A DNA stretch of 38,806 bases from assembly GCA_964505725.1 (NCBI GenBank), contig CAZDJK010000063.1, positions 1 to 38,806 on the forward strand. Reading direction: 5' to 3'. The notes below the pieces were generated by a model. The model ran no database searches and was not told where the DNA came from. It saw nothing but the letters and a program-made list of their open reading frames with translations. The DNA comes from CAVRJC01 sp964505725 (GTDB lineage Bacteria > Actinomycetota > Acidimicrobiia > IMCC26256 > DASPTH01). Shown here one piece after another: positions 23,869-31,190 of this stretch (its first letter is position 1; every line of letters begins with the position of its first letter). Both the position numbers and the translations under genes were made by a program.

Positions 23869-24500
23869 CGGTTGCCCTCGTTTCGCTGGTCGATGTGCTC
23901 GAGGTCGGCGTACGTGTCCACGTCGGCCGGCGAGCCGGTGTCGTCGCACGCGACGTCCACGACGGGATATCGCTGCATGAGTGCCCGGGCGCCCACGTCA
24001 CCGGTGAGGCGGCTCGCCTCGGCCCAGAGGCTACGCCCGATCAGCACCGGGTTCGCCCGCTGCCCGCCGTACGTGGCCGCGGCGAAGTCCGCCCCGGTGT
24101 GGTACGCGGCCGCGAGCCGCCGGTAGGCGCCGGCGCCCACCTCGGGCTGGTCCGCGAGGCCGACGCACACCGCGCCCACCCGTGTGAAGGGCTCGAGGAA
24201 CCGCAGCGCGGCGGCAAGGCTCGAGGCGATCCCCTGCCGCCACCGCCGGTTGTGCACGATGGTCACGCCGCGGAAGCCGTCGAAGCGGGCGCTGGCAGCG
24301 CGGCGCACCTCGGCGCCGCGGTAGCCGGTCACGAGGACGACCGGGTCGAGGCCGGCGCCCGTCGCCGCCTCGAGCGCCCAGCTCACGAGCGGCCGCCCGC
24401 TCAGCTCGAGGAGCGGCTTGGCCTCTTCGCCGCCGAGTCGCGATCCGCGCCCGGCCGACAGCACGGCGATCGCGACGTCACCGCGCGGCTCGCCCACCAT
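23865..24500 (-). CDS. MocA/MobA-like molybdenum cofactor nucleotidyltransferase
   Basis: Predicted to add CMP (or another nucleotide) to molybdopterin for a xanthine-dehydrogenase-family enzyme. The 211-aa protein has the NTP-binding signature LSAGRGSRLGGEEAKPLLEL (14-33), RRWRQGIASSLAAAL, the metal-binding LADQPEV and the MocA-type GGQRANPVLIGRSLW, followed by LTGDVGARALM. The ATG shares a base with the upstream stop (TGATG), and its stop overlaps the CoxG-like start. That partner strongly suggests a role in maturing a molybdenum hydroxylase encoded elsewhere. Confidence 0.85.
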   Translation of the reverse strand: MVGEPRGDVAIAVLSAGRGSRLGGEEAKPLLELSGRPLVSWALEAATGAGLDPVVLVTGYRGAEVRRAASARFDGFRGVTIVHNRRWRQGIASSLAAALRFLEPFTRVGAVCVGLADQPEVGAGAYRRLAAAYHTGADFAAATYGGQRANPVLIGRSLWAEASRLTGDVGARALMQRYPVVDVACDDTGSPADVDTYADLEHIDQRNEGNR

Positions 24501-24904
24501 CAGCCGGAACGGTCGGGGCCCGCCCGCTCGATCGCGATGCGGAGGACGACCCGTCGCTCGCGTTCCATCGCGGCCCGGTAGTCGTCCCAGTCGGGGTGCT
24601 CGCCCGCGGTCGTGCGGTAGTAGTCGACCAGCGGCTCCATCGCCTCGGGGAGCGCGATCACCTCCGCCTGCCCGTCCACCTGGATCCACTCCCAGCCCTG
24701 GCTGGTGACGCACAGCGACACGCGCGGGTCGCGACGGACGTTCTTCGTCTTCATCGCGGTCTCGCGCGTGCTGATGACGACGTACCCCTCGGCGTCGACG
24801 TTGCACGCGATCGGGGACATCTGCGGGGACCCGTCGCGCCGCCGCGTCGACAGGATGGCGCTGTGGTGCTCGCGGATGAATTCGCGCGCGCGTTCGATGT
24901 CCAT
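24500..24904 (-). CDS. PPOX-class (F420/FMN split-barrel) oxidoreductase
   Basis: A 134-aa protein of the pyridoxamine-5'-phosphate-oxidase-like fold, closest in appearance to the actinobacterial Rv1155/TIGR03618 type that binds F420. Signature parts are the N-terminal helix IERAREFIREHH, AILSTRRRDGSPQMSPIAC, the cofactor-phosphate-contacting TAMKTKNVRRDPRVSLCV and the late VDGQAEVI strand. The substrate is unknown. Two starts are possible: ATG at 24904, sharing a base with the yebC stop, and GTG at 24907 (GTGA). I list the ATG. It is the first gene of a coupled cassette with the MocA- and CoxG-like genes. Confidence 0.85.
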   Translation of the reverse strand: MDIERAREFIREHHSAILSTRRRDGSPQMSPIACNVDAEGYVVISTRETAMKTKNVRRDPRVSLCVTSQGWEWIQVDGQAEVIALPEAMEPLVDYYRTTAGEHPDWDDYRAAMERERRVVLRIAIERAGPDRSG

Positions 24905-25656
24905 CACGCGTACACCGTCTGGAGGACGTCGTCGGGGATGTCGAAATTGGCGTACACGTTCTGCACGTCGTCGTGGTCCTCGAGCGCGTCGATGACCCGC
25001 AACACCGACTTCGCGGTCGACGCGTCGCTCAACGCCACGGTCGTGGTCGGCAGCATGGTGAGGTCAGCACTGGCGACCACGATCCCGGTCTCGTCGAGCG
25101 CGGCGCGGACCGCGTGGAGGTCGGCCGGCGGCGTCGTGATCTGCCAGGTGTCCCCCTGGTCCTCGACGTCGTCAGCGCCGGCCTCGAGCGCGGCGAGCAT
25201 GATGTCGTCCTCCGAGCCCTGGTCCTTGGCGACCGTGATCACTCCCTTGCGCTCGAACTGCCACGCCACCGCGCCCGGCTCGGCCAGCGAGCCTCCGTTG
25301 CGGGTGAACACGTTCTTGATCTCGGATCCCGCACGGTTGCGGTTGTCCGTGAGCACCTCGACGTACACCGCCACGCCGTTCGTCGCGTACCCCTCGTAGG
25401 TGACGTTCTCGTACGTCACCCCGTCGAGCTCGCCCGTGCCGCGCTTGATCGCGCGCTCGATGTTGTCCTTGGGCATCGACGCGTCGCGCGCCTTCTGCAC
25501 CATGGTCCGCAACGTCGGGTTCGCCTCGACGTCACCGCCTCCGTCACGCGCCGCGACCTCGATCTGGCGGGCGAGGCGCGCGAACAGCTTCCCGCGGGCC
25601 GCGTCGGCGGCACCCTTGGCGTGCTTGATCGAATGCCACTTGCTGTGTCCACTCAT
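24904..25656 (-). CDS. yebC: YebC/PmpR-family DNA-binding regulatory protein
   Basis: Conserved cytosolic protein; some members act as transcription regulators and others ease ribosome stalling at proline-rich stretches. The 250 aa are full length. It has the hallmark start MSGHSKWHSIKHAKGAAD, then GKLFARLARQIEVAAR and NPTLRTMVQKARDASMPKDN (a near-invariant block), and TNGVAVYVEVLTDNRNR. The ATG overlaps the pdxT stop (ATGA). The pdxS-pdxT-yebC order is as in mycobacteria. Confidence 0.95.
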   Translation of the reverse strand: MSGHSKWHSIKHAKGAADAARGKLFARLARQIEVAARDGGGDVEANPTLRTMVQKARDASMPKDNIERAIKRGTGELDGVTYENVTYEGYATNGVAVYVEVLTDNRNRAGSEIKNVFTRNGGSLAEPGAVAWQFERKGVITVAKDQGSEDDIMLAALEAGADDVEDQGDTWQITTPPADLHAVRAALDETGIVVASADLTMLPTTTVALSDASTAKSVLRVIDALEDHDDVQNVYANFDIPDDVLQTVYA

Positions 25657-26222
25657 GCTGATACCTCGCTCAGGAACGCTTCGTGCAACCGCAGGTCGCC
25701 GGACAGCTCCGGGTGGAAGCTCGCACCCCACACTCCGCCCTGCCGCACGAGGACGGGATGGCCGGCGTACGACGCGAGAACGCTGACGAGCGGCCCGACC
25801 CGCTCGATGCGGGGCGCCCGGATGAACACACCGGGGAACGAGCCGATCCGCTCGATGTCGAGGTCGGCCTCGAAGGACTCCAGCTGTCGGCCGTACGCGT
25901 TCCTGCGCACCGACACGTCGAGCGCGCCGAACGACTCCTGGTCGGCGCGCCCGTCCACCACGTCGTTCGCGAGCAGGATGAGGCCCGCGCACGTCCCCAG
26001 CGCGGGTGTGCCCGCTCGCACGCGGGCGGCGACCGGCGCCAGGAGCTCCGACGACCGCAGGAGATGGAGCATCGTCGTCGACTCGCCCCCGGGAAGGATC
26101 AGCGCGTCGACCGCTCCGAGATCCTCGGGCGCACGCACGTCGACCGACTCGACGCCCAGGGCATCGAGCGCCTCACGATGCTCGCGGAACGCCCCCTGGA
26201 GCGCGAGCACACCGACCTTCAT
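25653..26222 (-). CDS. pdxT: Pyridoxal 5'-phosphate synthase glutaminase subunit
   Basis: Class I glutaminase that feeds ammonia to PdxS in the DXP-independent vitamin B6 pathway. The 189-aa protein has the start KVGVLALQGAFREH, GGESTTM (46-52), nucleophile C78 in GTCAGLILLA, and H170 and E172 in SFHPELSGD. The ATG at 26222 has only a weak AGG nearby. A 24-codon upstream ORF and two copies of a degenerate repeat occupy the 110-base gap from pdxS. Its stop overlaps yebC. Confidence 0.96.
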   Translation of the reverse strand: MKVGVLALQGAFREHREALDALGVESVDVRAPEDLGAVDALILPGGESTTMLHLLRSSELLAPVAARVRAGTPALGTCAGLILLANDVVDGRADQESFGALDVSVRRNAYGRQLESFEADLDIERIGSFPGVFIRAPRIERVGPLVSVLASYAGHPVLVRQGGVWGASFHPELSGDLRLHEAFLSEVSA

Positions 26223-26235
26223 GACCTGGGGGCAC

Positions 26236-26333
26236 TTTCTTCATGGTCGACGCCGCTCCACCGTCCCGCCCGTCCGGGCACGGCTCCGCTGCGTCTCCAC
26301 CTTCATCTTCTTCATAGTCGACTCCGCTCCGCC
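26236..26333 (-). repeat. Two degenerate 27-bp direct repeats between pdxS and pdxT
   Basis: Copies at 26236-26262 and 26307-26333 match at 23 of 27 positions. On the minus strand both read as a GGAGCGG-type run followed by GTCGAC, then YATGAAGAA. The rest of the 110-base spacer is unremarkable. A similar core, AGTCGACCGTGA, recurs upstream of the HIT gene. No mobile-element features were seen. Confidence 0.5.
26241..26315 (-). other. 24-codon ORF upstream of pdxT
   Basis: The frame opens with ATG inside the first transcribed repeat copy (MKKMKVETQRSRA...) and ends ...VERRRP at a TGA inside the second copy, 18 bases before the pdxT ATG. No Shine-Dalgarno sequence was identified for it. It could be a leader peptide, a decayed gene end or chance. 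Confidence 0.3.
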
Positions 26334-27220
26334 TACCAGCCGCGTTCGGCGAGCTTGACGTCGAGCTGGTCGATCTCCTCGCCCCGCATCGGCTCGCCGA
26401 GCCCGCGCGAGACCTTGGCCACGATGGCGGCGTCGGCGAAGTGGGTGGTCGCCTCGACGATGGCTTTGGCCCGCGGAGCCGGATCCGCGCTCTTGAAGAT
26501 GCCGCTGCCGACGAAGACCGCCTGGGCGCCGAGCTGCATCACGAGGGCGGCGTCGGCGGGAGTGGCAATGCCGCCGGCGCAGAACAGCGGAACGGGCAGC
26601 TCGCCGCGCTCGGCGACCTCCTGGACGAGCTCGACCGGCGCCTGCAGCTCCTTCGCCCAGCCGAAGCGCTCCGCCGGGTCGGCGACCGCGAGCTTCCGGA
26701 TGTCGCCGAGGATCGAGCGGAGGTGGCGGACGGCTTCGACGATGTTGCCCGTGCCGGCCTCACCCTTCGAGCGGATCATGCACGCGCCCTCCGAGATCCG
26801 GCGGAGCGCCTCCCCGAGGTTGGTGGCGCCACACACGAAGGGGACCGTGAACGCCCACTTGTCGACGTGGAAGGCCTCGTCGGCGGGCGTGAGCACTTCG
26901 CTCTCGTCGACGTAGTCGACCCCGAGGGCCTCCAGCACCTGCGCCTCGGCGAAGTGACCGATCCGGCACTTGGCCATCACCGGGATGGTCACCGCGGCCT
27001 GGATCCCTTCGATCATCACGGGGTCGCTCATGCGTGCGACCCCGCCGTCGCGGCGGATGTCGGCGGGGACCCGCTCGAGCGCCATCACCGCGGCGGCGCC
27101 CGCGTCCTCGGCGATCCGCGCCTGCTCCGGCGTGACGACGTCCATGATCACGCCGCCACGGAGCATCTCGGCGAGCCCGCGCTTGACGCGGGCGGTACCC
27201 CGAATCTGCGGTTCCGGCAT
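26333..27220 (-). CDS. pdxS: Pyridoxal 5'-phosphate synthase lyase subunit
   Basis: Condenses ribose 5-phosphate, glyceraldehyde 3-phosphate and ammonia into PLP as a dodecameric (beta/alpha)8 enzyme. The 295 aa are complete. The Schiff-base lysines are K84 in PVMAKCRIGH and K152 in MIRSKGEAGTG. MDVVTPEQARIAEDAGA and FCAGGIATPADAALVMQLG are diagnostic. The ATG is 10 bases after the DUF3048 gene, and TAAGCT lies 7 bases upstream, overlapping that gene's TAA. pdxT follows after 110 bases. Confidence 0.98.
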   Translation of the reverse strand: MPEPQIRGTARVKRGLAEMLRGGVIMDVVTPEQARIAEDAGAAAVMALERVPADIRRDGGVARMSDPVMIEGIQAAVTIPVMAKCRIGHFAEAQVLEALGVDYVDESEVLTPADEAFHVDKWAFTVPFVCGATNLGEALRRISEGACMIRSKGEAGTGNIVEAVRHLRSILGDIRKLAVADPAERFGWAKELQAPVELVQEVAERGELPVPLFCAGGIATPADAALVMQLGAQAVFVGSGIFKSADPAPRAKAIVEATTHFADAAIVAKVSRGLGEPMRGEEIDQLDVKLAERGW

Positions 27221-27227
27221 GTCGCTC

Positions 27228-27233
27228 AGCTTA
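27228..27233 (-). promoter_or_regulatory. Putative -10 element of a leaderless pdxS promoter
   Basis: TAAGCT on the minus strand ends 7 bases before the pdxS ATG and includes the TAA stop of the upstream DUF3048 gene. The only purine-rich stretch in the gap is a GAG that is too close to be a normal ribosome-binding site. Confidence 0.35.
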
Positions 27234-28376
27234 CCGGCCGCTCGTTCGCGCCTTTCCCGACTTGGCTGTCGCGGTGGGGGGCGCCGTGGTGGTGGGCGCC
27301 GGGAGCGTCGTGGCCGGTGGTCGCTGCACGTCGACCGTGCTCCCGACCGGGAGCAGCTCCACCCAGGTGCGCCCGGGCCGCAGCAGGATCGGCACCCCGA
27401 GCGCGTCGACGTAGCGCGCGGGCTGGGTCACGTCCGGCCGCACCCACCGTCCCGTCCGCAGCGTGCCGTCGGTGAAGATCCACACGTCGCCCTCGCCGAT
27501 GGTCTGCGCGTTCGACACGCCGTCGTAGTTGGTGAACTGCACCACGACGTTCGTGGGCGCGATCTGGGCCCCGCCGACGACGGTGGCCGGCGCGCCGTCG
27601 AGCGCCCGCTTCCAGGTCGACGACGCGTCGTCCCACGTGTACGTGGGGTCGTAGCCCGCGGTGAAGCCGATATGGGCGCTGGTCACGGCGTCGGCGACGA
27701 CCCGCGGGCTGTCGGGCGGGAGGTACTGGAACAGCGGTGGCGGCGGGACCGGCTGGCCGCCGAGCGCGAGGAGCTGGGGCCCGTGCCCGTAGAGGTTGTG
27801 CGGAGCCTGGCGCGGGGGCTGTCCGGGTGCGTTGCGCTCCATCGCCCCGTTGGCGTCCGCCGCGGTCTCGTCGACCGCGTGCACGGGCGCCTGGTTGATG
27901 AGGTCGACGTTCCCCGAGGTCCCGCCCGAGTAGGCGAAGATGCCCCCGATCGGCCAGACGATGTCGGGGTCCTGCTGGCGTACCGACCGCACCGGGCCGA
28001 TGGTGTCGGGGATCGAGGAGTTGTAGATCGTGACGAAGCGCGTGATGTTGCCCTCGACCACCTCCTCGTAGACGACGTCGGCCTGGTCGATGCCCGCCTG
28101 CGGACGCGCGTCGGGCGTGTTCTCCACCTTCACCGAGAGCGCGGGCCGGGTGAGGCTGGCACCGGACGGATCGGGCAGGCCGGTGAGGGGCGCGACCGGC
28201 TGCGGAGCCGTCGTGCTCGTCGGCGGCACCGTCGTGGTGGTCGTCGTCGCCCTGGCCGCCCGCGCGTTCGACCCGCCGCTCGTCGCGACGATCACACCCG
28301 CGGCGGCGGCGACGAGCACGACCACTCCGCCGATCGACAGGAAGAGCTTGGTGCGCCGCGTCATGGTGTGGTTCAC
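27231..28376 (-). CDS. DUF3048 (YerB-like) membrane-anchored protein
   Basis: An extracytoplasmic protein of unknown function in the DUF3048 family, related to B. subtilis YerB. The 381-aa protein has a basic start, one transmembrane or signal-anchor helix (about 11-31), a Thr/Pro linker, then the DUF3048 domain: SVKVENTPDARPQAGIDQADVVYE, VVEGNITRFVTIYN and IGPVRSVRQQD are its typical blocks, with the C-terminal NVVVQFTNY and GRWVRPD part. A second Thr/Pro-rich tail ends the protein. The GTG overlaps the HtpX-like stop (GTGA). The signal sequence lacks a lipobox Cys. Confidence 0.87.
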   Translation of the reverse strand: MNHTMTRRTKLFLSIGGVVVLVAAAAGVIVATSGGSNARAARATTTTTTVPPTSTTAPQPVAPLTGLPDPSGASLTRPALSVKVENTPDARPQAGIDQADVVYEEVVEGNITRFVTIYNSSIPDTIGPVRSVRQQDPDIVWPIGGIFAYSGGTSGNVDLINQAPVHAVDETAADANGAMERNAPGQPPRQAPHNLYGHGPQLLALGGQPVPPPPLFQYLPPDSPRVVADAVTSAHIGFTAGYDPTYTWDDASSTWKRALDGAPATVVGGAQIAPTNVVVQFTNYDGVSNAQTIGEGDVWIFTDGTLRTGRWVRPDVTQPARYVDALGVPILLRPGRTWVELLPVGSTVDVQRPPATTLPAPTTTAPPTATAKSGKARTSGR

Positions 28377-29278
28377 ATCTCCTTGAGCCTGCGGATCCGC
28401 TCCTCGAGCGGTGGATGGGTGTCGAAGAGGCGGTTGATGCGCGAGCTGCGGTTGGTGTCACCGGTCTCGAGCGGCTGTTCGATCCACATCTGGGCGGTGG
28501 CCTTCGTGGCGTGGTGCACGACCGCGTGGTCGTTCCGCAATTTTTCCAGGGCTGAGGTGAGACCGGGTGGATACCGGGTCAGCTGCACGCCGCTGGCGTC
28601 GGCGAGGAACTCGCGGTTGCGGCTCATCGCGAACTGCATGACGTAGCCGACGAAGGGCGCGAGCAGGAGCAGCGCCAGCGACAACACCGCGAGCAGGCCG
28701 CCGAGCCCGTTGCTGTCGGAGCTGTCGCGCCGTTCGTCCATCCCGCCCCAGAACGCGAACCGGAGCCCGATGTCGGCGAGCAGCGCGATGACACCGACCG
28801 CGAGCACCGCCACCGTCGTGACGAGGATGTCGTAGTTCTTGACGTGCGAGAGCTCGTGCGCGATGACGCCCTCGAGCTCGACGCGGTTCATCGTGTCGAG
28901 GAGGCCGGTGGTCACCGCCAGCGCGGCGTGCTTGGGGTTGCGCCCAGTGGCGAACGCGTTGGGCGCGGGGTCGTCGACGACGTAGAGACGCGGCTTCGGG
29001 AGCCCCGCAGCGATGCACAGCCCCTCGACGAGGTTGTGGTAGCGGCGGTACTCGGACTCGTCGGCCGGCTTCGCGTTGCTCGCCGCCAACGCGATCTTGT
29101 CCGACTGGTAGTACGACACGAGCGCCAGCACCGACGCGACGACGACCGCGATCACGATGCCGGCGACGCCCCAGTCGAACAGGAGGTCGAACGCCACGAC
29201 CACGCCCGTCACGAGCGCGACGAAGCCGAACAGGATCAGGAACGTGCGACGCTTGTTGCGCGCGACTTGCTCGTACAC
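28373..29278 (-). CDS. htpX: HtpX-like M48 zinc metalloprotease
   Basis: Membrane protease with a cytosolic zinc site, probably for quality control of membrane proteins. The 301-aa protein has two N-terminal transmembrane helices (about 11-31 and 38-55), HELSH at 141-145 as the zinc motif, two further hydrophobic segments and the third zinc ligand in NREFLADASGV. The C-terminal THPPLEERIRRL is typical. I start at the GTG at 29278 (MYEQVARNKRR), 28 bases after lemA, because family members begin this way. The longer start at 29362 would overlap lemA by 56 bases. No ribosome-binding site is obvious. Confidence 0.92.
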   Translation of the reverse strand: MYEQVARNKRRTFLILFGFVALVTGVVVAFDLLFDWGVAGIVIAVVVASVLALVSYYQSDKIALAASNAKPADESEYRRYHNLVEGLCIAAGLPKPRLYVVDDPAPNAFATGRNPKHAALAVTTGLLDTMNRVELEGVIAHELSHVKNYDILVTTVAVLAVGVIALLADIGLRFAFWGGMDERRDSSDSNGLGGLLAVLSLALLLLAPFVGYVMQFAMSRNREFLADASGVQLTRYPPGLTSALEKLRNDHAVVHHATKATAQMWIEQPLETGDTNRSSRINRLFDTHPPLEERIRRLKEM

Positions 29279-29306
29279 GGATCGGTGCGGAGGGTGGAGG
29301 AGGGGC

Positions 29307-29858
29307 TCAGAAGTTGACCTGGACCGGCTCCGTCTCTCCGGGCTCCGCGTCGAAGAACTCACGCTTGTCGAAGTGGAACATGCCCGCGATCAGCACGCCG
29401 GGGAACTGCTGGATCCGCGTGTTGTAGCTCAGGACGCTGTCGTTGTAGAACTGGCGGGCGTAGGCGATCTTGTCCTCCGTTGCGGTGAGCTCCTCCTGCA
29501 GCGCGAGGAAGTTCCGGCTCGCCTTGAGGTCCGGGTAGGCCTCGGCGACCGCGAACAGGCTCTTCAGCGCGCCGCTCAGGACGTTCTCCGCCTCCGCCTG
29601 TTGGGCGGGGCCCTGCGCGCTGATCGCGTTCGCGCGTGCGTTGGTGACCGCCTCGAACGTGCCGCGCTCGTGCGCGGCGTACCCCTTGACCGTCTCGACG
29701 AGGTTCGGGATGAGGTCGTGACGGCGCTTGAGCTGCACGTCGATCTGCGACCAGGCGTTGTCGACCTGGTTGCGACGGCGGACGATCCCGTTGAACCCCA
29801 GCCAGAACAGCAACGCCACCACGACGATGATGACGACGACGATGATCACGGCGACCAC
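29307..29858 (-). CDS. lemA: LemA family protein
   Basis: A 183-aa membrane-anchored helical-bundle protein, often paired with M48 proteases, as here. One transmembrane helix (about 2-19, almost all Val, Ile, Leu) has its N-terminus outside. The diagnostic NQVDNAWSQIDVQLKRRHDLIPNL region follows (about 26-50), then a long helical segment, YNDSVLSYNTRIQQFPG and the conserved end. The GTG at 29858 is chosen because GGAG lies 8 bases upstream. The precise role of LemA is not known. Confidence 0.92.
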   Translation of the reverse strand: MVAVIIVVVIIVVVALLFWLGFNGIVRRRNQVDNAWSQIDVQLKRRHDLIPNLVETVKGYAAHERGTFEAVTNARANAISAQGPAQQAEAENVLSGALKSLFAVAEAYPDLKASRNFLALQEELTATEDKIAYARQFYNDSVLSYNTRIQQFPGVLIAGMFHFDKREFFDAEPGETEPVQVNF

Positions 29859-29895
29859 GGACGGGTCTCCCTTCCCTGACTGGTTGCGCCATCGA

Positions 29896-30993
29896 TCATA
29901 CGGCGCGCCTCTCGTCGCTGACGGGCGCGGAGGCGAGGACGCGCTCGTAGATCGGGACGAATCGTGCGGCAACGCGCCGCATGGAGAACTCCTCCGCCCG
30001 CTGGCGCCCTGCGAGCGCGAGCCCGCTCCGGAGGGCCGGCTCGTCGAGCATCCGGCGCAACGCGACCCGGAGCCCGCCGGCGTCGCCGGCTCCGATGATC
30101 AGGGCCTCGCGGTCGGGGCGGGCCACCGTGCGGTACCCGGCGACGTCCGATGCGACGACCGCGGCGCCCGCCGCCATCGCCTCGAGGAGCACCACCCCGA
30201 ACGACTCGCCCTCGAGCGACGGGAAGCACGCGATCGTCGCCGACTGCAGCCGCTCGACCTTCTCCTCGTCGGAGATCCGTCCCAACCACTCCACCCGAGG
30301 CACGCCCCGGGCCCGGAGGTCGCGCGTCTGGGGACCGTCTCCGCCGATCCGGAGCGTGGCGTCGCGGTCGAGCCCGGTGAACGCTTCGAGCAGCACGTCG
30401 AGCCCCTTGCGCGGTTCGTGCCGGCCGACGAAGAGGATGGTGGGCGGACCCGCGTCGCGCGGCGGCGCGTGACGCGCGTAGTGCTCGATCTCGATGCCGT
30501 TCGGCACGATCTCGCAGTCGACGCCGAACGTCTGCGCCACCTGGCGCTGTGCCTCCTCCGACACCGCAGTGCGCACGGTCAGGCGACGCATCATCGCGGC
30601 CAGGGGCGAGCGCAGGGTCTCGTAATAGCCGTTGCGATCGGCGCGCGCCGAGTGGAAGGTCCCGACCGCCGGGATCGCGCTGCCGAGCAACGCGGCGTGG
30701 TTCGGCCCCGGCGCGAGCGCCTCGTGCAGATGGAGCACGTCCGGGGAGAACACCCGCAGGGCTTCCAGCGTCCGGCGTGCGACGGGTCGGCCGGTAGCGA
30801 TCGGCGCGACCGAGCCGTTGCTCGACACCGGCGAGCTCGATCCCACCGTCGTGATCCCGGGTTCGGGCGGCGGCCCGTCGCACGGCGCGACGATCCGGGC
30901 GTCGACGCCGAGCTCACGCAGGGCGTGCGAGAGCCCGAGCACCTGCCCCTGTACTCCGCCGAACACCGACAGCGAGTACGGGCACACGAGCAT
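29896..30993 (-). CDS. GT4 glycosyltransferase, likely phosphatidyl-myo-inositol mannosyltransferase (PimA type)
   Basis: Probably transfers mannose from GDP-mannose to phosphatidylinositol at the inner membrane face. The 365-aa protein opens with MLVCPYSLSVFGGVQGQV, where the glycine-rich acceptor loop matches PimA. It also has LHLHEALAPGPN, VPNGIEIEHY, GRHEPRKGLDVLLEAF and the donor-binding SLEGESFGVVLLEAMAAG with its E-x7-E pattern. Position after pgsA and an acyltransferase mirrors the mycobacterial PIM cluster. The GTG three bases upstream is an alternative start. A 197-base spacer precedes it, with a stranded GGAGGAAGGGG about 30 bases before the start. Confidence 0.87.
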   Translation of the reverse strand: MLVCPYSLSVFGGVQGQVLGLSHALRELGVDARIVAPCDGPPPEPGITTVGSSSPVSSNGSVAPIATGRPVARRTLEALRVFSPDVLHLHEALAPGPNHAALLGSAIPAVGTFHSARADRNGYYETLRSPLAAMMRRLTVRTAVSEEAQRQVAQTFGVDCEIVPNGIEIEHYARHAPPRDAGPPTILFVGRHEPRKGLDVLLEAFTGLDRDATLRIGGDGPQTRDLRARGVPRVEWLGRISDEEKVERLQSATIACFPSLEGESFGVVLLEAMAAGAAVVASDVAGYRTVARPDREALIIGAGDAGGLRVALRRMLDEPALRSGLALAGRQRAEEFSMRRVAARFVPIYERVLASAPVSDERRAV

Positions 30994-31190
30994 CACCCGC
31001 AGCGCGCTTCCCCGCGCGCCGCGACCCCTTCCTCCCACGCAGGGATCTTGAACGAAGACCGGCCGTTCGGCCAGTTCTGCTGCGACCATGACGGCCTCTG
31101 CAGCCGCGGTACGGCCGATCATGCCACTGACCTGCGCTTTCGGCCCGGGGACATCTGCCGTGGCCGGCGCATCACCAGGGCCGGGGACCC

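Noticed and set aside
29279..29362. Longer HtpX-like start overlapping lemA
   Set aside because: It would add a Ser/Arg-rich segment unlike the family and overlap lemA by 56 bases; the GTG at 29278 gives the usual YEQ..NKRR start.
30996..31130. N-terminal extension of the PimA-type protein starting at an upstream ATG
   Set aside because: Third-position G/C is only about two thirds, unlike real genes here, and characterised PimA proteins start at the equivalent of the chosen Met.
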